NCBI RefSeq assembly: GCF_001458215.1
Contig: NZ_CYTW01000001.1
Location: forward strand, 1,984,001 to 2,048,000
DNA: 64,000 nucleotides
DNA from: Shimia thalassica
Lineage (GTDB): Bacteria; Pseudomonadota; Alphaproteobacteria; Rhodobacterales; Rhodobacteraceae
Reading direction: 5' to 3'
A program made the position numbers and the translations under genes. Each line of letters begins with the position of its first letter. Positions within the stretch are counted from its first letter, which is position 1. Under the pieces are notes generated by a model. The model did no database searches and was not told where the DNA came from. It saw only the letters and a program-made list of their open reading frames with translations. Shown in pieces: positions 42,843-52,839 of this stretch.

Positions 42843-43936
42843 CGATCCATTTCTATTTCGCACGCAAGTTTCTTTGGGTCTTTTTCGGTATCTTCGCATT
42901 GTTCTTTGCGCTGATCGAACTTGTGGACCTGATGGAACATGTCCGGCATTTCGATGTGGAAAAGATCGGCTTTGATCAGGTGTTGCGCCTGACACTGTTG
43001 AATGCGCCCGCGGCGATGTACCAGATCCTGCCGCTGTTGGTCATCCTGTCGACGGTGGCCTTGTTCCAAAGTCTGGCAAGATCAAGCGAGCTGGTTGTGG
43101 TGCGGGCCTCTGGCAGGTCTGCCCTGATCTCTCTTTTGTCGCCCATAACTGTCACTTTCCTTATGGGTGTTCTGGCGGTCACGATGGTCAATCCGATTGT
43201 GGCTATAACCTCGACCCGCTTCAGCGAGTTGAAGGAATCTTTTGATTCCGGAGGGAAGAGTGCGCTTTCTATCTCGGCTGAGGGGCTTTGGCTGCGCCAA
43301 GGCAGTGAACGCGGACAGGCCGTGATCCATGCGGATCGCACCAACCCTGATGCCTCGTATTTCTATGATCTCACGATTGTGCTTTATGCCAAAGACGGCG
43401 GCCCCGTCACCCGGATCGAGGCCGAAGCGGCCGCGTTGAACGAAGGCGCATGGGAACTTTACAACGCCAAAGCCTGGCCCCTGCATGCAGGTCTGAACCC
43501 CGAAGAAAACTCGAAACACCACGATGTTCTCAGGGTTGAAAGCAGCCTGACCAAGGACCGGATACGTGACAGTTTCGGATCACCGTCGGCCATTTCCGTC
43601 TGGGATCTGCCCCAGTTCATTGATGATCTGGAAGAGGCTGGTTTTTCGGCACGCCGGCACGAAGTCTGGTTGCAGATGGAACTGGCCCAGCCTTTGTTTC
43701 TTGTGGCCATGATGTTGATATCGGCCTCATTCACCATGCGGCACACACGTGCGGGCAAAACCGGCGTGGCTGTTCTGGCGGCGGTCATGACGGGATTTGG
43801 CATGTATTACGTGCGAAACTTTGCCCAGATTCTTGGTGAAAATGGACAGATTCCCGTGGCTCTGGCAGCCTGGGCACCCCCAATCGCAAGTGTGATGTTG
43901 GCACTGGGACTTTTGTTGCATATGGAAGACGGATGA
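42839..43936 (+). CDS. lptG: LPS export ABC transporter permease LptG
   Basis: This 365-residue partner of LptF has the same 3+3 membrane topology and a periplasmic beta-jelly-roll (about 110-255) that receives LPS. The start MTIHFYFARKFLWVFFG at 42839 overlaps the lptF stop (ATGA), and the stop overlaps the lptD start the same way. Continuous overlaps show strict co-expression of inner-membrane and outer-membrane parts of the LPS bridge. Confidence 0.93.
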   Translation: MTIHFYFARKFLWVFFGIFALFFALIELVDLMEHVRHFDVEKIGFDQVLRLTLLNAPAAMYQILPLLVILSTVALFQSLARSSELVVVRASGRSALISLLSPITVTFLMGVLAVTMVNPIVAITSTRFSELKESFDSGGKSALSISAEGLWLRQGSERGQAVIHADRTNPDASYFYDLTIVLYAKDGGPVTRIEAEAAALNEGAWELYNAKAWPLHAGLNPEENSKHHDVLRVESSLTKDRIRDSFGSPSAISVWDLPQFIDDLEEAGFSARRHEVWLQMELAQPLFLVAMMLISASFTMRHTRAGKTGVAVLAAVMTGFGMYYVRNFAQILGENGQIPVALAAWAPPIASVMLALGLLLHMEDG

Positions 43937-46116
43937 CGCCTCTGTTTCGAATTCTCTGTTTTGCAGCCTTCGGCGCGACCGCGACACCTGTTGCGGCACA
44001 ACAGATTCCGAACACAGGGTCGGTACAGGAAAACGTGGTGCTGGTCGCAGACAGCGTTTCTGTCAGCAACGACAACCGTCTAATTGCCAAGGGAAATGTC
44101 GAAGCCCTTCAAGGCGACGTGCGCGTTCGCGCCAAACAAATCGAATACGACGGCAATCTGGGCATTGTGCGGGTCACCGGCCCTATTCACCTTTCACAAG
44201 GTGATCACACCCAGATCGTTGCCAGCTATGGCGAGCTGGACACCGATTTTAGAAACGGCCTTTTGAAAAGTGCCCGGGTTGTTCTGAACCAGCAGCTTCA
44301 GATGGCCACAAATCAGCTCGACCGCGTGGACGACCGGTACAACGTTTTGACCAAGACCACGGTCAGCTCTTGCCGCGTTTGCGATCAGGAATATGATTCC
44401 CCGCCGCTCTGGCAAATTCGCGCCCAAAGGGTGGTTCACGATCAGCTTGAACGTCAGATCTATTTTGATCACGCACAGGTGCGTGTTCTGGATGTGCCGA
44501 TTTTCTATTTTCCGCAGCTTCGGTTGCCGGATCCCACACTGGACCGGGCAAAAGGGTTTCTGATTCCGGAAATCAACCAGAACAGCCTTTTGGGGTTCGG
44601 GGCCAAGGTGCCCTACTTCTTTCCGATCGGAGATGACAAAGACCTCACGCTGACGCCTTATCTCGCGCAAAACACCCGGACGATGGAATTCAGGTACCGT
44701 CAGGCCTTTCGCAAGGGGGGCATCGAATTCAACGGTGCGGTGTCGGATGACGATGTGAACACGGACCAACCGCGGTTCTATCTGTTCGGTGAAGGCAACT
44801 TTGATCTGGCACGCGACTACAAGTTGACGTTTGACATCAAAGCAACCTCCGACGACGCCTATCTGCTCGACTATGACTATTCCGACGAGGACCGTCTGGA
44901 GAGCGATATCACGGTGCGCCGCGTCAAACGGGACGAGAATACGCGATTTGCGTTGATCCATTATGAATCCCTGCGCGCCACGGAAGATAACGATACCATC
45001 CCAACCATTATCGCGGTGGCCGAAACCGAGCGCCGGTTCTTTCCCACGGCGATTGGCGGTGAAGGACGTTGGTCCGTGCAGACCCAGCACCACCACCGCA
45101 CATCAAACCTTGATTACGATAGCGGCGATTCCGACTCGATTGTGGACGGGCGCGATGTCACGCGGGCTTCGGCGAATTTGTGGTGGCGGCGCAATTGGAC
45201 GATGAACAGCGGCCTGCGTGCCGGTGTGACAACCCAACTGGCATTTGATGCCTTCCAGACCGACGATGACGCCACGCGCGATGGTTTTGAAAGCCAGTTC
45301 ACCCCGACAATTCAGGCTGATCTGCGCTATCCCTTGAGCAAAGTCACCCCCAAAGGGGTCTCTTACGTGATCGAACCGGTGGCCATGATCGGCTATAGCG
45401 GAGGCGATACGCTTAACGTGGCCAACGACGAAAGTTCGCGTGTTGAATTCGACGAGGGCAACCTTCTGTCCCTGTCGCGGTTCCCTTCGGGGGATCGTCG
45501 CGAGCGTGGCGCACAGGCCGCAATTGGTCTGAACTGGTCACGCATCGATCCGAACGGATGGCAGGGAAAACTGACATTTGGTCAGGTTTATCAGGCAGAT
45601 GTCCACTCTGATTTCACGACAAGTTCCGGCCTGTCCCAATCGCCTTCCGATATTTTGTTGGCCGGACAGTTCCGCAACAAAAGCGGCCTGACATTGACCG
45701 CACGCGGGTTGTTTGACGGGTTCCACGGCGTGAACAAGGCCTCGGCCCACGCTTCGTGGAGCAATGACAAGTTGTGGCTCGAAGGCAGCTATGTCTGGCT
45801 GGGTGTTGATCCTGACGAGGACCGGACCGAAACAGTGGCCGAATGGACCATCGACAGCCGCTATCGTCTGAGCCGTCACTGGACCGGACTTCTTGACTGG
45901 CGATATGATGTGTCCAGTGAACAATCGGCAGAGGCTGGCGTCGGTCTGGAATACCAGAACGAATGTGTCCGGATCGGCCTGACGCTCTCTCGCAGCTATA
46001 TAACCACTTCAAATGTCGAACCGAGCACAGATGTGGGCCTGACAATTTCTTTCCTTGGATTTAGTGTCAACGCCAAGGACAAGAGCTATCACCGCACGTG
46101 CAACAACGCAGGGTAA
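43933..46116 (+). CDS. lptD: LPS-assembly outer-membrane protein LptD
   Basis: LptD forms the outer-membrane channel that inserts LPS at the cell surface. The 727-residue precursor has a signal peptide (ending VAAQQ) and an N-terminal OstA jelly roll ('VSNDNRLIAKGNVEALQGDVRVRAKQIEYDG'). A long C-terminal beta-barrel follows ('GFLIPEINQNSLLGFGAKVPYFFPI'). A cysteine pair (SSCRVCDQ, ~153 and 156) and later Cys near the end (ECVRIGL, RTCNNAG) could form the disulfides needed for assembly. It overlaps lptG and lies seven bases before surA. Confidence 0.95.
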   Translation: MTPLFRILCFAAFGATATPVAAQQIPNTGSVQENVVLVADSVSVSNDNRLIAKGNVEALQGDVRVRAKQIEYDGNLGIVRVTGPIHLSQGDHTQIVASYGELDTDFRNGLLKSARVVLNQQLQMATNQLDRVDDRYNVLTKTTVSSCRVCDQEYDSPPLWQIRAQRVVHDQLERQIYFDHAQVRVLDVPIFYFPQLRLPDPTLDRAKGFLIPEINQNSLLGFGAKVPYFFPIGDDKDLTLTPYLAQNTRTMEFRYRQAFRKGGIEFNGAVSDDDVNTDQPRFYLFGEGNFDLARDYKLTFDIKATSDDAYLLDYDYSDEDRLESDITVRRVKRDENTRFALIHYESLRATEDNDTIPTIIAVAETERRFFPTAIGGEGRWSVQTQHHHRTSNLDYDSGDSDSIVDGRDVTRASANLWWRRNWTMNSGLRAGVTTQLAFDAFQTDDDATRDGFESQFTPTIQADLRYPLSKVTPKGVSYVIEPVAMIGYSGGDTLNVANDESSRVEFDEGNLLSLSRFPSGDRRERGAQAAIGLNWSRIDPNGWQGKLTFGQVYQADVHSDFTTSSGLSQSPSDILLAGQFRNKSGLTLTARGLFDGFHGVNKASAHASWSNDKLWLEGSYVWLGVDPDEDRTETVAEWTIDSRYRLSRHWTGLLDWRYDVSSEQSAEAGVGLEYQNECVRIGLTLSRSYITTSNVEPSTDVGLTISFLGFSVNAKDKSYHRTCNNAG

Positions 46117-46123
46117 CTGAATT

Positions 46124-47353
46124 ATGATTTCACACCGCCTTTTCGCCCGCCTCACGACCGCCGTGGCGCTTTGTGCGTCTCTGGCCGGACCTGTGGCGTC
46201 GCAAAGTGGGTTTTCGCCTGCCGTGATTGTGAACGACCGCGTTGTCACCTACTTCGAGATCGACCAGCGCGCTCTTTTGCTGAACATCATGAATCGCCCC
46301 GGCAACGTGGACAAGCTCGCCAAAGAGCAATTGATCGAAGAACGCCTTCAGCTTGAAGCCGCTGAAATCAACGGGATTTTCCCAAGCGAAGAAGGTGTGG
46401 AAGCCGGCATTCAGGACTTTGCCCGCCGGGTCAACATGAAGCCCGAAGACATGCTCAAGGCGCTGGAAAAAGACGGCCTCTACGAAGCAACCTTGCGCGA
46501 CTTCCTCTATGCCCAGATTGCGTGGCGCGGCGTGATCCAGACGCGCTATGGCTCGCAAGCCAATATTTCGGAAGAAGAAATTGACCGCGCCATCGCCTCC
46601 AACAGCGGATCGGGCGGGATCAACGTTCTTCTGTCGGAAATCGTCATTCCGGTTACTCCACAAACCATCAGTCAGGTTCAGTCCCTGTCCCTGCAGATCA
46701 GTGAACTGACATCGGTCAGTGAATTTGCAGAAGCGGCGCGTCAGTATTCCGGTTCACGCACCAAAGATAACGACGGGCGCATCGACTGGATGTCGATCAC
46801 GCGTCTGCCGCCGGAACTGCGCCCCCAGATCATGGCGTTGAAGCCGGGCGAAGTGACCGCGCCTGTAAGCCTGCCCAATGCGGTTGCTCTGTTCCAGCTG
46901 CGCTCGATGCGCGAAACCGGTCGCCGCACACCGAATTACTCTGCGGTTGATTACGCCGCCCTGTCATTGCCGGGTGGCCGCAGCGAGCAAAACATAAGCC
47001 TTATCAAAAAGATCGTGGACGATCTTGATACTTGCGACGACCTTTATGGTGCCGCCAAGGATATGCCGCGTGAAAACCTTGTGCGCGAAGCTGTTGCGCC
47101 CGGTGAAGTGCCACGCGACTATGGTGTCGAGCTTGCCAAGCTGGACAAAAACGAAGTGTCCACAAATGTGCAGCGCCGCAGCGCCAGTGGCGAACCGATT
47201 ATGGTTCTGCTCATGATGTGCGGTCGCACCGTGGATCTGGGTGAAGAGGTCTCGCGTGAAGACGTCGCCAACTCTTTGCGCAACCAGCGACTTCAATCCT
47301 ATGCCAACGGGTATATGTCTCAGCTGCGCGCAGAAGCGCGGATCGTCGAATAA
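46124..47353 (+). CDS. surA: periplasmic chaperone/peptidyl-prolyl isomerase SurA-like
   Basis: This 409-residue exported chaperone helps outer-membrane proteins such as LptD to fold. It has a signal peptide (ending GPVAS-QS) and the SurA N-terminal domain ('AVIVNDRVVTYFEIDQRALLLNIM'). One parvulin-like domain (about 160-260, 'EFAEAARQYSGSRTKDNDGRIDWMSITRLPPEL') follows. A second region (~275-400) is degenerate. The placement between lptD and pdxA is the classic proteobacterial order. It ends one base before the pdxA start. Confidence 0.9.
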   Translation: MISHRLFARLTTAVALCASLAGPVASQSGFSPAVIVNDRVVTYFEIDQRALLLNIMNRPGNVDKLAKEQLIEERLQLEAAEINGIFPSEEGVEAGIQDFARRVNMKPEDMLKALEKDGLYEATLRDFLYAQIAWRGVIQTRYGSQANISEEEIDRAIASNSGSGGINVLLSEIVIPVTPQTISQVQSLSLQISELTSVSEFAEAARQYSGSRTKDNDGRIDWMSITRLPPELRPQIMALKPGEVTAPVSLPNAVALFQLRSMRETGRRTPNYSAVDYAALSLPGGRSEQNISLIKKIVDDLDTCDDLYGAAKDMPRENLVREAVAPGEVPRDYGVELAKLDKNEVSTNVQRRSASGEPIMVLLMMCGRTVDLGEEVSREDVANSLRNQRLQSYANGYMSQLRAEARIVE

Positions 47354-47354
47354 A

Positions 47355-48338
47355 ATGACGGCTCCCATCGCGCTCAGCTGTGGAGAACCGGCAGGGATCG
47401 GTCTTGAACTGGCTGTGCGGGCGTGGGAACAGCTCAAGGGAGACGTGCCCTTCTTTTTGATCGCAGATCCGCGACATGTTCCCAAGACCGTGCCGGTTGT
47501 GGAACTTTCAGATCCTCGTGACGCTGTTCAAGCGTGCCGTGACGCCCTGCCCGTTTTGCCGCTCGCCTTTGGTGGGCAGGCCATTGCGGGTCAACCTGAT
47601 CCCGCAAATGCCGAAGGTGTTATGGAGGCCATTGCACTGGGCGCCCGTCTGGCAATGGACGGAACTGCCAGCGCCCTGTGCACAGCCCCGATCCATAAAA
47701 AGGCATTGAAGGACGGAACATCGTTTCCGTGGCCCGGTCATACCGAATATCTGGCCCATCTGGCGGGTGTCGAAAACGTTGTGATGATGCTTGCCAGCGA
47801 ACAGTTGCGGGTTGTACCGACAACCATTCACATCGCACTTGCCGACGTTCCCCAAATCCTGACGGCCCAGTTGCTGCGCAAAACTCTGGAAATCACCCGC
47901 GACGGCCTGCGCAACCAGTTTGGCATCGAAGACCCGCGCATTGCCGTTGCGGGGCTGAACCCCCATGCCGGCGAAGGTGGTGCGATGGGACACGAAGACA
48001 TGACCGTGATCGCGCCCGTCGTTGAAGAGTTGCTATCACAGGGATGGGCCTTGTCCGGCCCCCTGCCCGCCGACACCATGTTTCATGCGGCGGCGCGCGC
48101 CAAATATGATGCCGCAGTTTGTATGTACCATGATCAGGCGCTGATCCCGATCAAGACACTGGATTTCGATCGCGGGGTCAATGTGACGCTGGGGCTGCCG
48201 TTTATTCGGACCTCTCCGGATCATGGCACCGCTTTCGACATTGCCGGCAAAGGCATTGCCACACCGACAAGCCTGATCGAGGCGCTCAGAATGGCGCAGC
48301 GTATGGCGGCGTCGCGGTCGGATCACAAAGAACACTAA
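47355..48338 (+). CDS. pdxA: 4-hydroxythreonine-4-phosphate dehydrogenase
   Basis: PdxA oxidises 4-phosphohydroxy-L-threonine in pyridoxal 5'-phosphate synthesis. The 327-residue protein begins ALSCGEPAGIGLEL and holds the metal-site histidines in 'FPWPGHTEYLAHLAG', 'AGLNPHAGEGGAMG' and 'CMYHDQALIPIKTL'. All signature segments are present at normal length. The ATG at 47355 follows the surA stop by one base. Confidence 0.95.
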   Translation: MTAPIALSCGEPAGIGLELAVRAWEQLKGDVPFFLIADPRHVPKTVPVVELSDPRDAVQACRDALPVLPLAFGGQAIAGQPDPANAEGVMEAIALGARLAMDGTASALCTAPIHKKALKDGTSFPWPGHTEYLAHLAGVENVVMMLASEQLRVVPTTIHIALADVPQILTAQLLRKTLEITRDGLRNQFGIEDPRIAVAGLNPHAGEGGAMGHEDMTVIAPVVEELLSQGWALSGPLPADTMFHAAARAKYDAAVCMYHDQALIPIKTLDFDRGVNVTLGLPFIRTSPDHGTAFDIAGKGIATPTSLIEALRMAQRMAASRSDHKEH

Positions 48339-48350
48339 GAAAGAAGACAC

Positions 48351-49193
48351 ATGAGCGCGATTGATAACCTGCCCCCCTTGCGAGACGTCATCGCCGAACA
48401 TGGGCTGTCTGCGCGCAAATCGCTGGGGCAGAACTTTTTGCTGGATCTGAACCTGACGGCCAAAATCGCCCGACAGGCCGGAGACCTGCGCGAATGTGAT
48501 GTGCTTGAGATCGGTCCGGGCCCTGGCGGATTGACACGCGGGTTGCTGTCCGAAGGCGCCCGCAAGGTTCTTGCCATCGAAAAAGACACGCGCTGTATGC
48601 CGGTGCTGGAACAAATCAGCGCGGCCTATCCCGGCCAGCTCGAGGTGATTAACGGTGATGCGCTCGAGATTAATCCGCTTGCCCATCTGACACCGCCCAT
48701 CCGTATCGCGGCCAATCTGCCTTATAATGTCGGTACGGAATTGCTGGTGCGCTGGCTCACCCCGAAAGAGTGGCCTCCCTTTTGGCAAAGCCTGACACTT
48801 ATGTTCCAACGCGAGGTCGCAGAGCGGATCGTGGCGCAACCGGGGTCAAAAGCCTATGGGCGGCTGGCCATTCTGGCACAGTGGCGCGCGGATGCGAAAA
48901 TTGTGATGCACCTGCCACCGGGCGCATTTACGCCGCCTCCCAAAGTCAGCAGTGCGGTTGTGCACCTCGCGGCTCTGCCCGAACCGAAATTCGAGGCCGA
49001 CGCCTCAACCCTGAGCCACGTGGTGGCAAAAGCCTTTAACCAGCGCCGCAAAATGTTGCGCGCTGCCCTGAAGGGAACGGCACCGGATCTCGAAGATCGG
49101 TTGCTTGCGGCGGGCATTCAACCCACCGAACGGGCAGAACAGGTGTCACTTGAACAGTTCTGCGCCTTGGCCAGAGAAATCAAAAAAGCCTGA
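48351..49193 (+). CDS. rsmA: 16S rRNA (adenine1518/1519-N6)-dimethyltransferase
   Basis: RsmA (KsgA) dimethylates two adenines in helix 45 of 16S rRNA late in 30S assembly. The 280-residue protein has SLGQNFLLD, the SAM-binding [14 protein letters not shown] and the catalytic NLPYNVG. The C-terminal domain ('[19 protein letters not shown]') is standard. It is last in the lpt-surA-pdxA operon and ends at a strong terminator. AAGAAAG precedes the ATG. Confidence 0.96.
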   Translation: MSAIDNLPPLRDVIAEHGLSARKSLGQNFLLDLNLTAKIARQAGDLRECDVLEIGPGPGGLTRGLLSEGARKVLAIEKDTRCMPVLEQISAAYPGQLEVINGDALEINPLAHLTPPIRIAANLPYNVGTELLVRWLTPKEWPPFWQSLTLMFQREVAERIVAQPGSKAYGRLAILAQWRADAKIVMHLPPGAFTPPPKVSSAVVHLAALPEPKFEADASTLSHVVAKAFNQRRKMLRAALKGTAPDLEDRLLAAGIQPTERAEQVSLEQFCALAREIKKA

Positions 49194-49201
49194 TCCTAAA
49201 G

Positions 49202-49232
49202 AAAAGACCCGAAGCGTTGCTTCGGGTCTTTT
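49202..49232. terminator. bidirectional terminator after rsmA
   Basis: Perfect 14-base arms AAAAGACCCGAAGC / GCTTCGGGTCTTTT with a 3-base loop. It is shared by the lptFGD-surA-pdxA-rsmA operon and the convergent DUF4167 gene. Confidence 0.9.
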
Positions 49233-49235
49233 GAT

Positions 49236-49838
49236 TTATTCTGCTGCTTCCGGTTTGTCAGAAGGCGCCTCTGCGGCTGGCTCGGCCGCGGCAGGTTCCG
49301 CCGCCTTGGGCTCTTTCTTCGGAGCAGGCTTGCGACGTGGCTTTCGCGGTGGCTTTGGCTTGGTTTCCGCCTTTGCCTCTGGTGTCTCAACCAGACCGGA
49401 TTCTGCGCTTTCTTCCACGATTTCAATCACATCAGGCTGTGGTGCATCAGACGGGTCTTCGACCTTGGCTGGTGCATCGGAAGCGGTGTTTGCTTCGCGT
49501 TCCTGACGCTCAATGCGTTCCTGACGCTCGCGATCGCGCTCGGCCTGACGTTCGCGGTTCTGACGCTCGTGTTCTTCACGGCGTGCATCCTGCTCGCGTT
49601 GAGCCTCGGCAAGCATGCGCAGATAGTGTTCTGCGTGCTGTTGGAAATTTTCGGTTGCAACACGGTCATTTGCAAGCTGCGCATCACGTGCGAGCTGATT
49701 ATACTTGTCAATAATCTGCTGGGGTGTGCCACGCACTTTGCCCTCGGGGCCCGAGCTGTCAAACACACGGTTGACGACGTTACCTGAGGGACGGTTGCGA
49801 TTGTTCTTGTTCCGCGAACGGGATTTAGAAGATCTCAT
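49236..49838 (-). CDS. DUF4167 domain-containing protein
   Basis: This 200-residue protein has the alphaproteobacterial DUF4167 domain at residues ~1-75 (very basic start RSSKSRSRNKNNRNRPSGN, then 'VFDSSGPEGKVRGTPQQIIDKYNQLARDA'). A long helical Glu/Arg-rich stretch (~75-120) and a Lys/Pro/Ala/Glu low-complexity tail follow. The basic N-terminus suggests RNA binding, but the function is unknown. It lies on the same strand as prmC and prfA, 216 bases downstream, a position often seen in this group. Confidence 0.88.
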   Translation of the reverse strand: MRSSKSRSRNKNNRNRPSGNVVNRVFDSSGPEGKVRGTPQQIIDKYNQLARDAQLANDRVATENFQQHAEHYLRMLAEAQREQDARREEHERQNRERQAERDRERQERIERQEREANTASDAPAKVEDPSDAPQPDVIEIVEESAESGLVETPEAKAETKPKPPRKPRRKPAPKKEPKAAEPAAAEPAAEAPSDKPEAAE

Positions 49839-50054
49839 TTTTCTTGCTGTCCAGCCTTGGTCAGAAAATCAATCGATAAACCCGTTTCGCGCCCCTTGCG
49901 CTCAAAACCCGGGTACCGACTTTTTGGCTTGGTGTCCTGCGGGACCGGCGTATGCACCATCTTCGCAAGGACACTTATTGAGTAATCGGGTATGGCATCG
50001 CACACAAGAGGTTAAGTCGAAAATAGGTGGAATTTCGCGCTTTTTTCGAAAGAT

Positions 50055-50888
50055 CTATGCGATTGTAGCAGAAACAACGCGATCCCTGCCATCCAGATCG
50101 GTGTGAATCTGAACATGGCTCAGACCTGCCTCGCGGAAAATAGCGAGCACATCCGGCCCCTGTTTCCAGCCAATTTCGACAAGCAACCTGCCCTGTGGGG
50201 CCAGATGATGATGCGCGTCTTCACCTATTTTAACATAGGGAGAAAGCCCATCGCCACCGGGTGTCAGGGCCAGATGCGGGTCATGTTGCAAGACCTCGGG
50301 CGACAGGTCCAACATCTCGATTTCGGAAATATAGGGCGGGTTGGACAGGATCAGATCAAACTGCCCTTCGACCCCTTTGAACCAGTCGGCCTGCTGGAGC
50401 GTCAACCGGTCAGACACGCCGTGTGTCTCGGCATTCTCCTGCGCGACGGCCAAAGCTGCTGGGCTGATGTCTGTCGCAACCGCAACTGCCGCAGGGCGTT
50501 CGGCAAGCAGGGTCACGGGCAAAATACCCGACCCCGTCCCAAGATCCAGAATCCGGCGGGGGGAAGGCCCGGCCAGCACCTCGGCGATCAGGGTTTCTGT
50601 TTCCGGGCGCGGGTCAAGAACATCCGACGTGACCAGAAAATCGCGTCCCCAAAACTGGCGTTTCCCGATAATCTTGGACACCGGCATATTCTGTGTTCGG
50701 CGAATGAGCGCGTTTTCATAGGCATGAAACTGTTCGTCCCTCACCGGCATGTCCGGTTCAAGGGAAATGTGACCGGTGGGTATGCCCATGACATGCGCCA
50801 GCAAAATACGGGCGTCCCGTTCCGGTCCTTCGATATTGGCACCCCTCAGTTGGGCAATTCCTTTGCGAAGCGCATCACGCAGGATCAC
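50055..50888 (-). CDS. prmC: release factor glutamine methyltransferase
   Basis: PrmC methylates the Gln of the GGQ motif in release factors. The 277-residue protein has an N-terminal helical domain, the SAM-binding '[16 protein letters not shown]' and the catalytic NPPYISE. Its start overlaps the prfA stop by four bases, so enzyme and substrate are translationally coupled, as in many bacteria. Confidence 0.95.
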   Translation of the reverse strand: MILRDALRKGIAQLRGANIEGPERDARILLAHVMGIPTGHISLEPDMPVRDEQFHAYENALIRRTQNMPVSKIIGKRQFWGRDFLVTSDVLDPRPETETLIAEVLAGPSPRRILDLGTGSGILPVTLLAERPAAVAVATDISPAALAVAQENAETHGVSDRLTLQQADWFKGVEGQFDLILSNPPYISEIEMLDLSPEVLQHDPHLALTPGGDGLSPYVKIGEDAHHHLAPQGRLLVEIGWKQGPDVLAIFREAGLSHVQIHTDLDGRDRVVSATIA

Positions 50889-51940
50889 CCTTCCATCTCC
50901 GCAAGCAGACGCGCCTGATCATCTGCCGTCAGGGCATCCACAATCTCGTCCAGATCGCCCCCCATAATCGCATCCAGCTTGTAGAGCGTCAGGTTGATCC
51001 GGTGATCCGTCATCCTGCCCTGCGGAAAATTATAGGTGCGAATGCGTTCCGAGCGGTCACCTGATCCGACCTGGCTTTTGCGGGCCTCCGAGCGCTGGCT
51101 GTCGATCCGCTGCCGCTCCTGATCAAACAGCCGTGTTTTCAGAACCTGCATGGCAATTTCGCGGTTACGGTGCTGGGATTTCTCCGAACTGGTCACGACA
51201 ATGCCCGAGGGAATATGCGTGATCCGCACGGCGGAATCCGTGGTGTTGACGTGCTGACCACCCGCACCAGACGACCGCATCGTATCAATCCGGATGTCAT
51301 TGGCGTCAATCTGGATATCGACATCTTCCGCTTCGGGCAAAACCGCGACAGTGGCCGCCGATGTATGAATACGCCCGCCGCTTTCGGTTTCTGGAACACG
51401 CTGAACACGGTGCACGCCGGATTCGTACTTTAGCCGCGCAAAGACGTTTTCGCCTTTGACATGCGCCACCACTTCCTTGATGCCACCCAGTTCCGTTTGC
51501 TGTTCTTCAATGATCTCAAACTTCCAGCCGCGCGCCTCGGAATAGCGTTGATACATGCGCAACAGGTCACCCGCAAAAAGCGCCGCTTCGTCACCGCCGG
51601 TACCCGGACGGATTTCCACCATGGCGGGCCGCGTGTCGGCCGCATCTTTAGGAATCAGCGCCAACTGAAGCTCTTTTTCGGCCGCAGGAAGCCGCTCTTT
51701 CAACAAAGGCAGTTCTTCTTCGGCAAGTTCCCGCATATCGGGATCGTCAAGCATCATCTCGGCGTCGTCCAAATCGGACAGCAGCTGACGATAGGCCGCG
51801 ATCTGCTCGATAACGGGTCTAAGATCCGAATATTCCTTGGCAAGGCGGGCAATATCCTCGCCCGCTGTGCCATCCGACATCTGCGCCTCAAGAAACTCGA
51901 AACGCTGTTTGATTTGCTCTAATCGCTCAATAGGAACCAT
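50885..51940 (-). CDS. prfA: peptide chain release factor 1
   Basis: RF1 terminates translation at UAA and UAG. The 351-residue protein has the peptidyl-hydrolysis motif GGQ at residues 227-229 ([13 protein letters not shown]). The codon-recognition PxT-type motif lies in [15 protein letters not shown]. The length is slightly shorter than in E. coli. It is first in the prfA-prmC pair and divergent from the small secreted protein gene. Confidence 0.97.
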   Translation of the reverse strand: MVPIERLEQIKQRFEFLEAQMSDGTAGEDIARLAKEYSDLRPVIEQIAAYRQLLSDLDDAEMMLDDPDMRELAEEELPLLKERLPAAEKELQLALIPKDAADTRPAMVEIRPGTGGDEAALFAGDLLRMYQRYSEARGWKFEIIEEQQTELGGIKEVVAHVKGENVFARLKYESGVHRVQRVPETESGGRIHTSAATVAVLPEAEDVDIQIDANDIRIDTMRSSGAGGQHVNTTDSAVRITHIPSGIVVTSSEKSQHRNREIAMQVLKTRLFDQERQRIDSQRSEARKSQVGSGDRSERIRTYNFPQGRMTDHRINLTLYKLDAIMGGDLDEIVDALTADDQARLLAEMEG

Positions 51941-52002
51941 GAGGTTAAGTGGGACAATCCGCAGACTTGGTCAAGGGGGCTGAATGGTGTAAGATTCCAA
52001 AC

Positions 52003-52329
52003 ATGCGAAGAATTATGATGATCCTTGGTTTGGTCGGGGCCAGTGCCCCCGCGCTGGCCGACTATAACCTGAATGGCAAAGTGATTGATTGCTATTGCAC
52101 CGACAAGCAAGGCGGGCGCGTCGAGCTGGGCGAAATGATCTGTTTGCAAGTGGACGGGCGCATGTTCATGGCCCAGTGCCAGATGTCGCTGAACGTGCCG
52201 ATGTGGCGCGAAATCTCCGAAGGTTGCCTGTCATCCAACCTTGTGGCGCCTTCAATAGGCGACCAAAGCGTCAATCCAGCCATCCACTCTGGCGGCGTTG
52301 ACGCCAAAGTCGCGCCGCCCAAATCGTGA
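52003..52329 (+). CDS. small secreted Cys-rich protein (CxC type), unknown function
   Basis: This protein of about 108 residues has a signal peptide (MRRIMMILGLVGASAPALA-DY). The conserved-looking core 'NLNGKVIDCYCTDKQGGRVELGEMICLQVDGRMFMAQCQMSLNVPMWREISEGC' has five cysteines. I know similar short proteins from roseobacters but no function. A GTG further upstream (51949) is in frame but would disrupt the signal peptide. The 3' end overlaps the convergent DUF1499 gene by 78 bases. Confidence 0.75.
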   Translation: MRRIMMILGLVGASAPALADYNLNGKVIDCYCTDKQGGRVELGEMICLQVDGRMFMAQCQMSLNVPMWREISEGCLSSNLVAPSIGDQSVNPAIHSGGVDAKVAPPKS

Positions 52330-52656
52330 TCGCGCATAGATCAGCAGATCCTCCCCGACCTGCATCGCCGTTGTGTAATCAGGATAGCCGACAAGGCGCG
52401 ACCGGCTGACAAATGTAATCATGCCGCTCTCGCTTGATCCGGCGAAGATTTCTGTGCGCGGCTCTGTCAGGGCGATGGTTTCCAGTTTTTTCAACCCGCC
52501 ACCGCCGGTCAACACCCGTCGCGTTGCACCGTTTCGAAAGGTTTTGTCGGCTTCGACTTTCGGGGTGACATGCCAGACTTCGGGATCACTTGGCGCAAGG
52601 CGGACATAGGCCAGCACCCCAAGCATCGCAATTGCGATCAACCAGATAAAGATCAT
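52252..52656 (-). CDS. DUF1499 domain-containing protein
   Basis: This 134-residue membrane-anchored protein has an N-terminal hydrophobic segment (MIFIWLIAIAMLGVLAYVRL). The DUF1499 core follows, with 'MITFVSRSRLVGYPDYTTAMQV' and 'LLIYARSRFGRRDFGVNAARVDGWIDAL', which match the family. The ATG at 52656 has AAGGG six bases upstream. Its function is unknown. The last 78 bases overlap the end of the convergent secreted protein gene. Confidence 0.85.
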   Translation of the reverse strand: MIFIWLIAIAMLGVLAYVRLAPSDPEVWHVTPKVEADKTFRNGATRRVLTGGGGLKKLETIALTEPRTEIFAGSSESGMITFVSRSRLVGYPDYTTAMQVGEDLLIYARSRFGRRDFGVNAARVDGWIDALVAY

Positions 52657-52784
52657 AGGTTTCCCTTTCAAAGTTCTCACCCCAGACCTCGCACAACAAA
52701 AACATCAAAATTCTGTTCGACGGGGCCGAGCCCTAAATAATTTCAGGCATTAAAAACGTGTTGTCGTCAATTTCCAAGCCCCAC

Positions 52785-52828
52785 CGGTGAGATTTGCCCA
52801 AATTTGCATCTCTCACCGATGTGCCTTT
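52785..52828. terminator. hairpin with T-run downstream of speB
   Basis: CGGTGAGA / TCTCACCG arms have an 18-base loop. The run of eight T lies on the + strand, ten bases after the stem, so it is a weak terminator by standard rules. Confidence 0.4.
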
Positions 52829-52839
52829 TTTTTTGAGGG

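Noticed and set aside
52785-52828. Long-loop hairpin considered as a riboswitch for speB
   Set aside because: It lies downstream, not upstream, of speB and has no conserved riboswitch core that I recognise.
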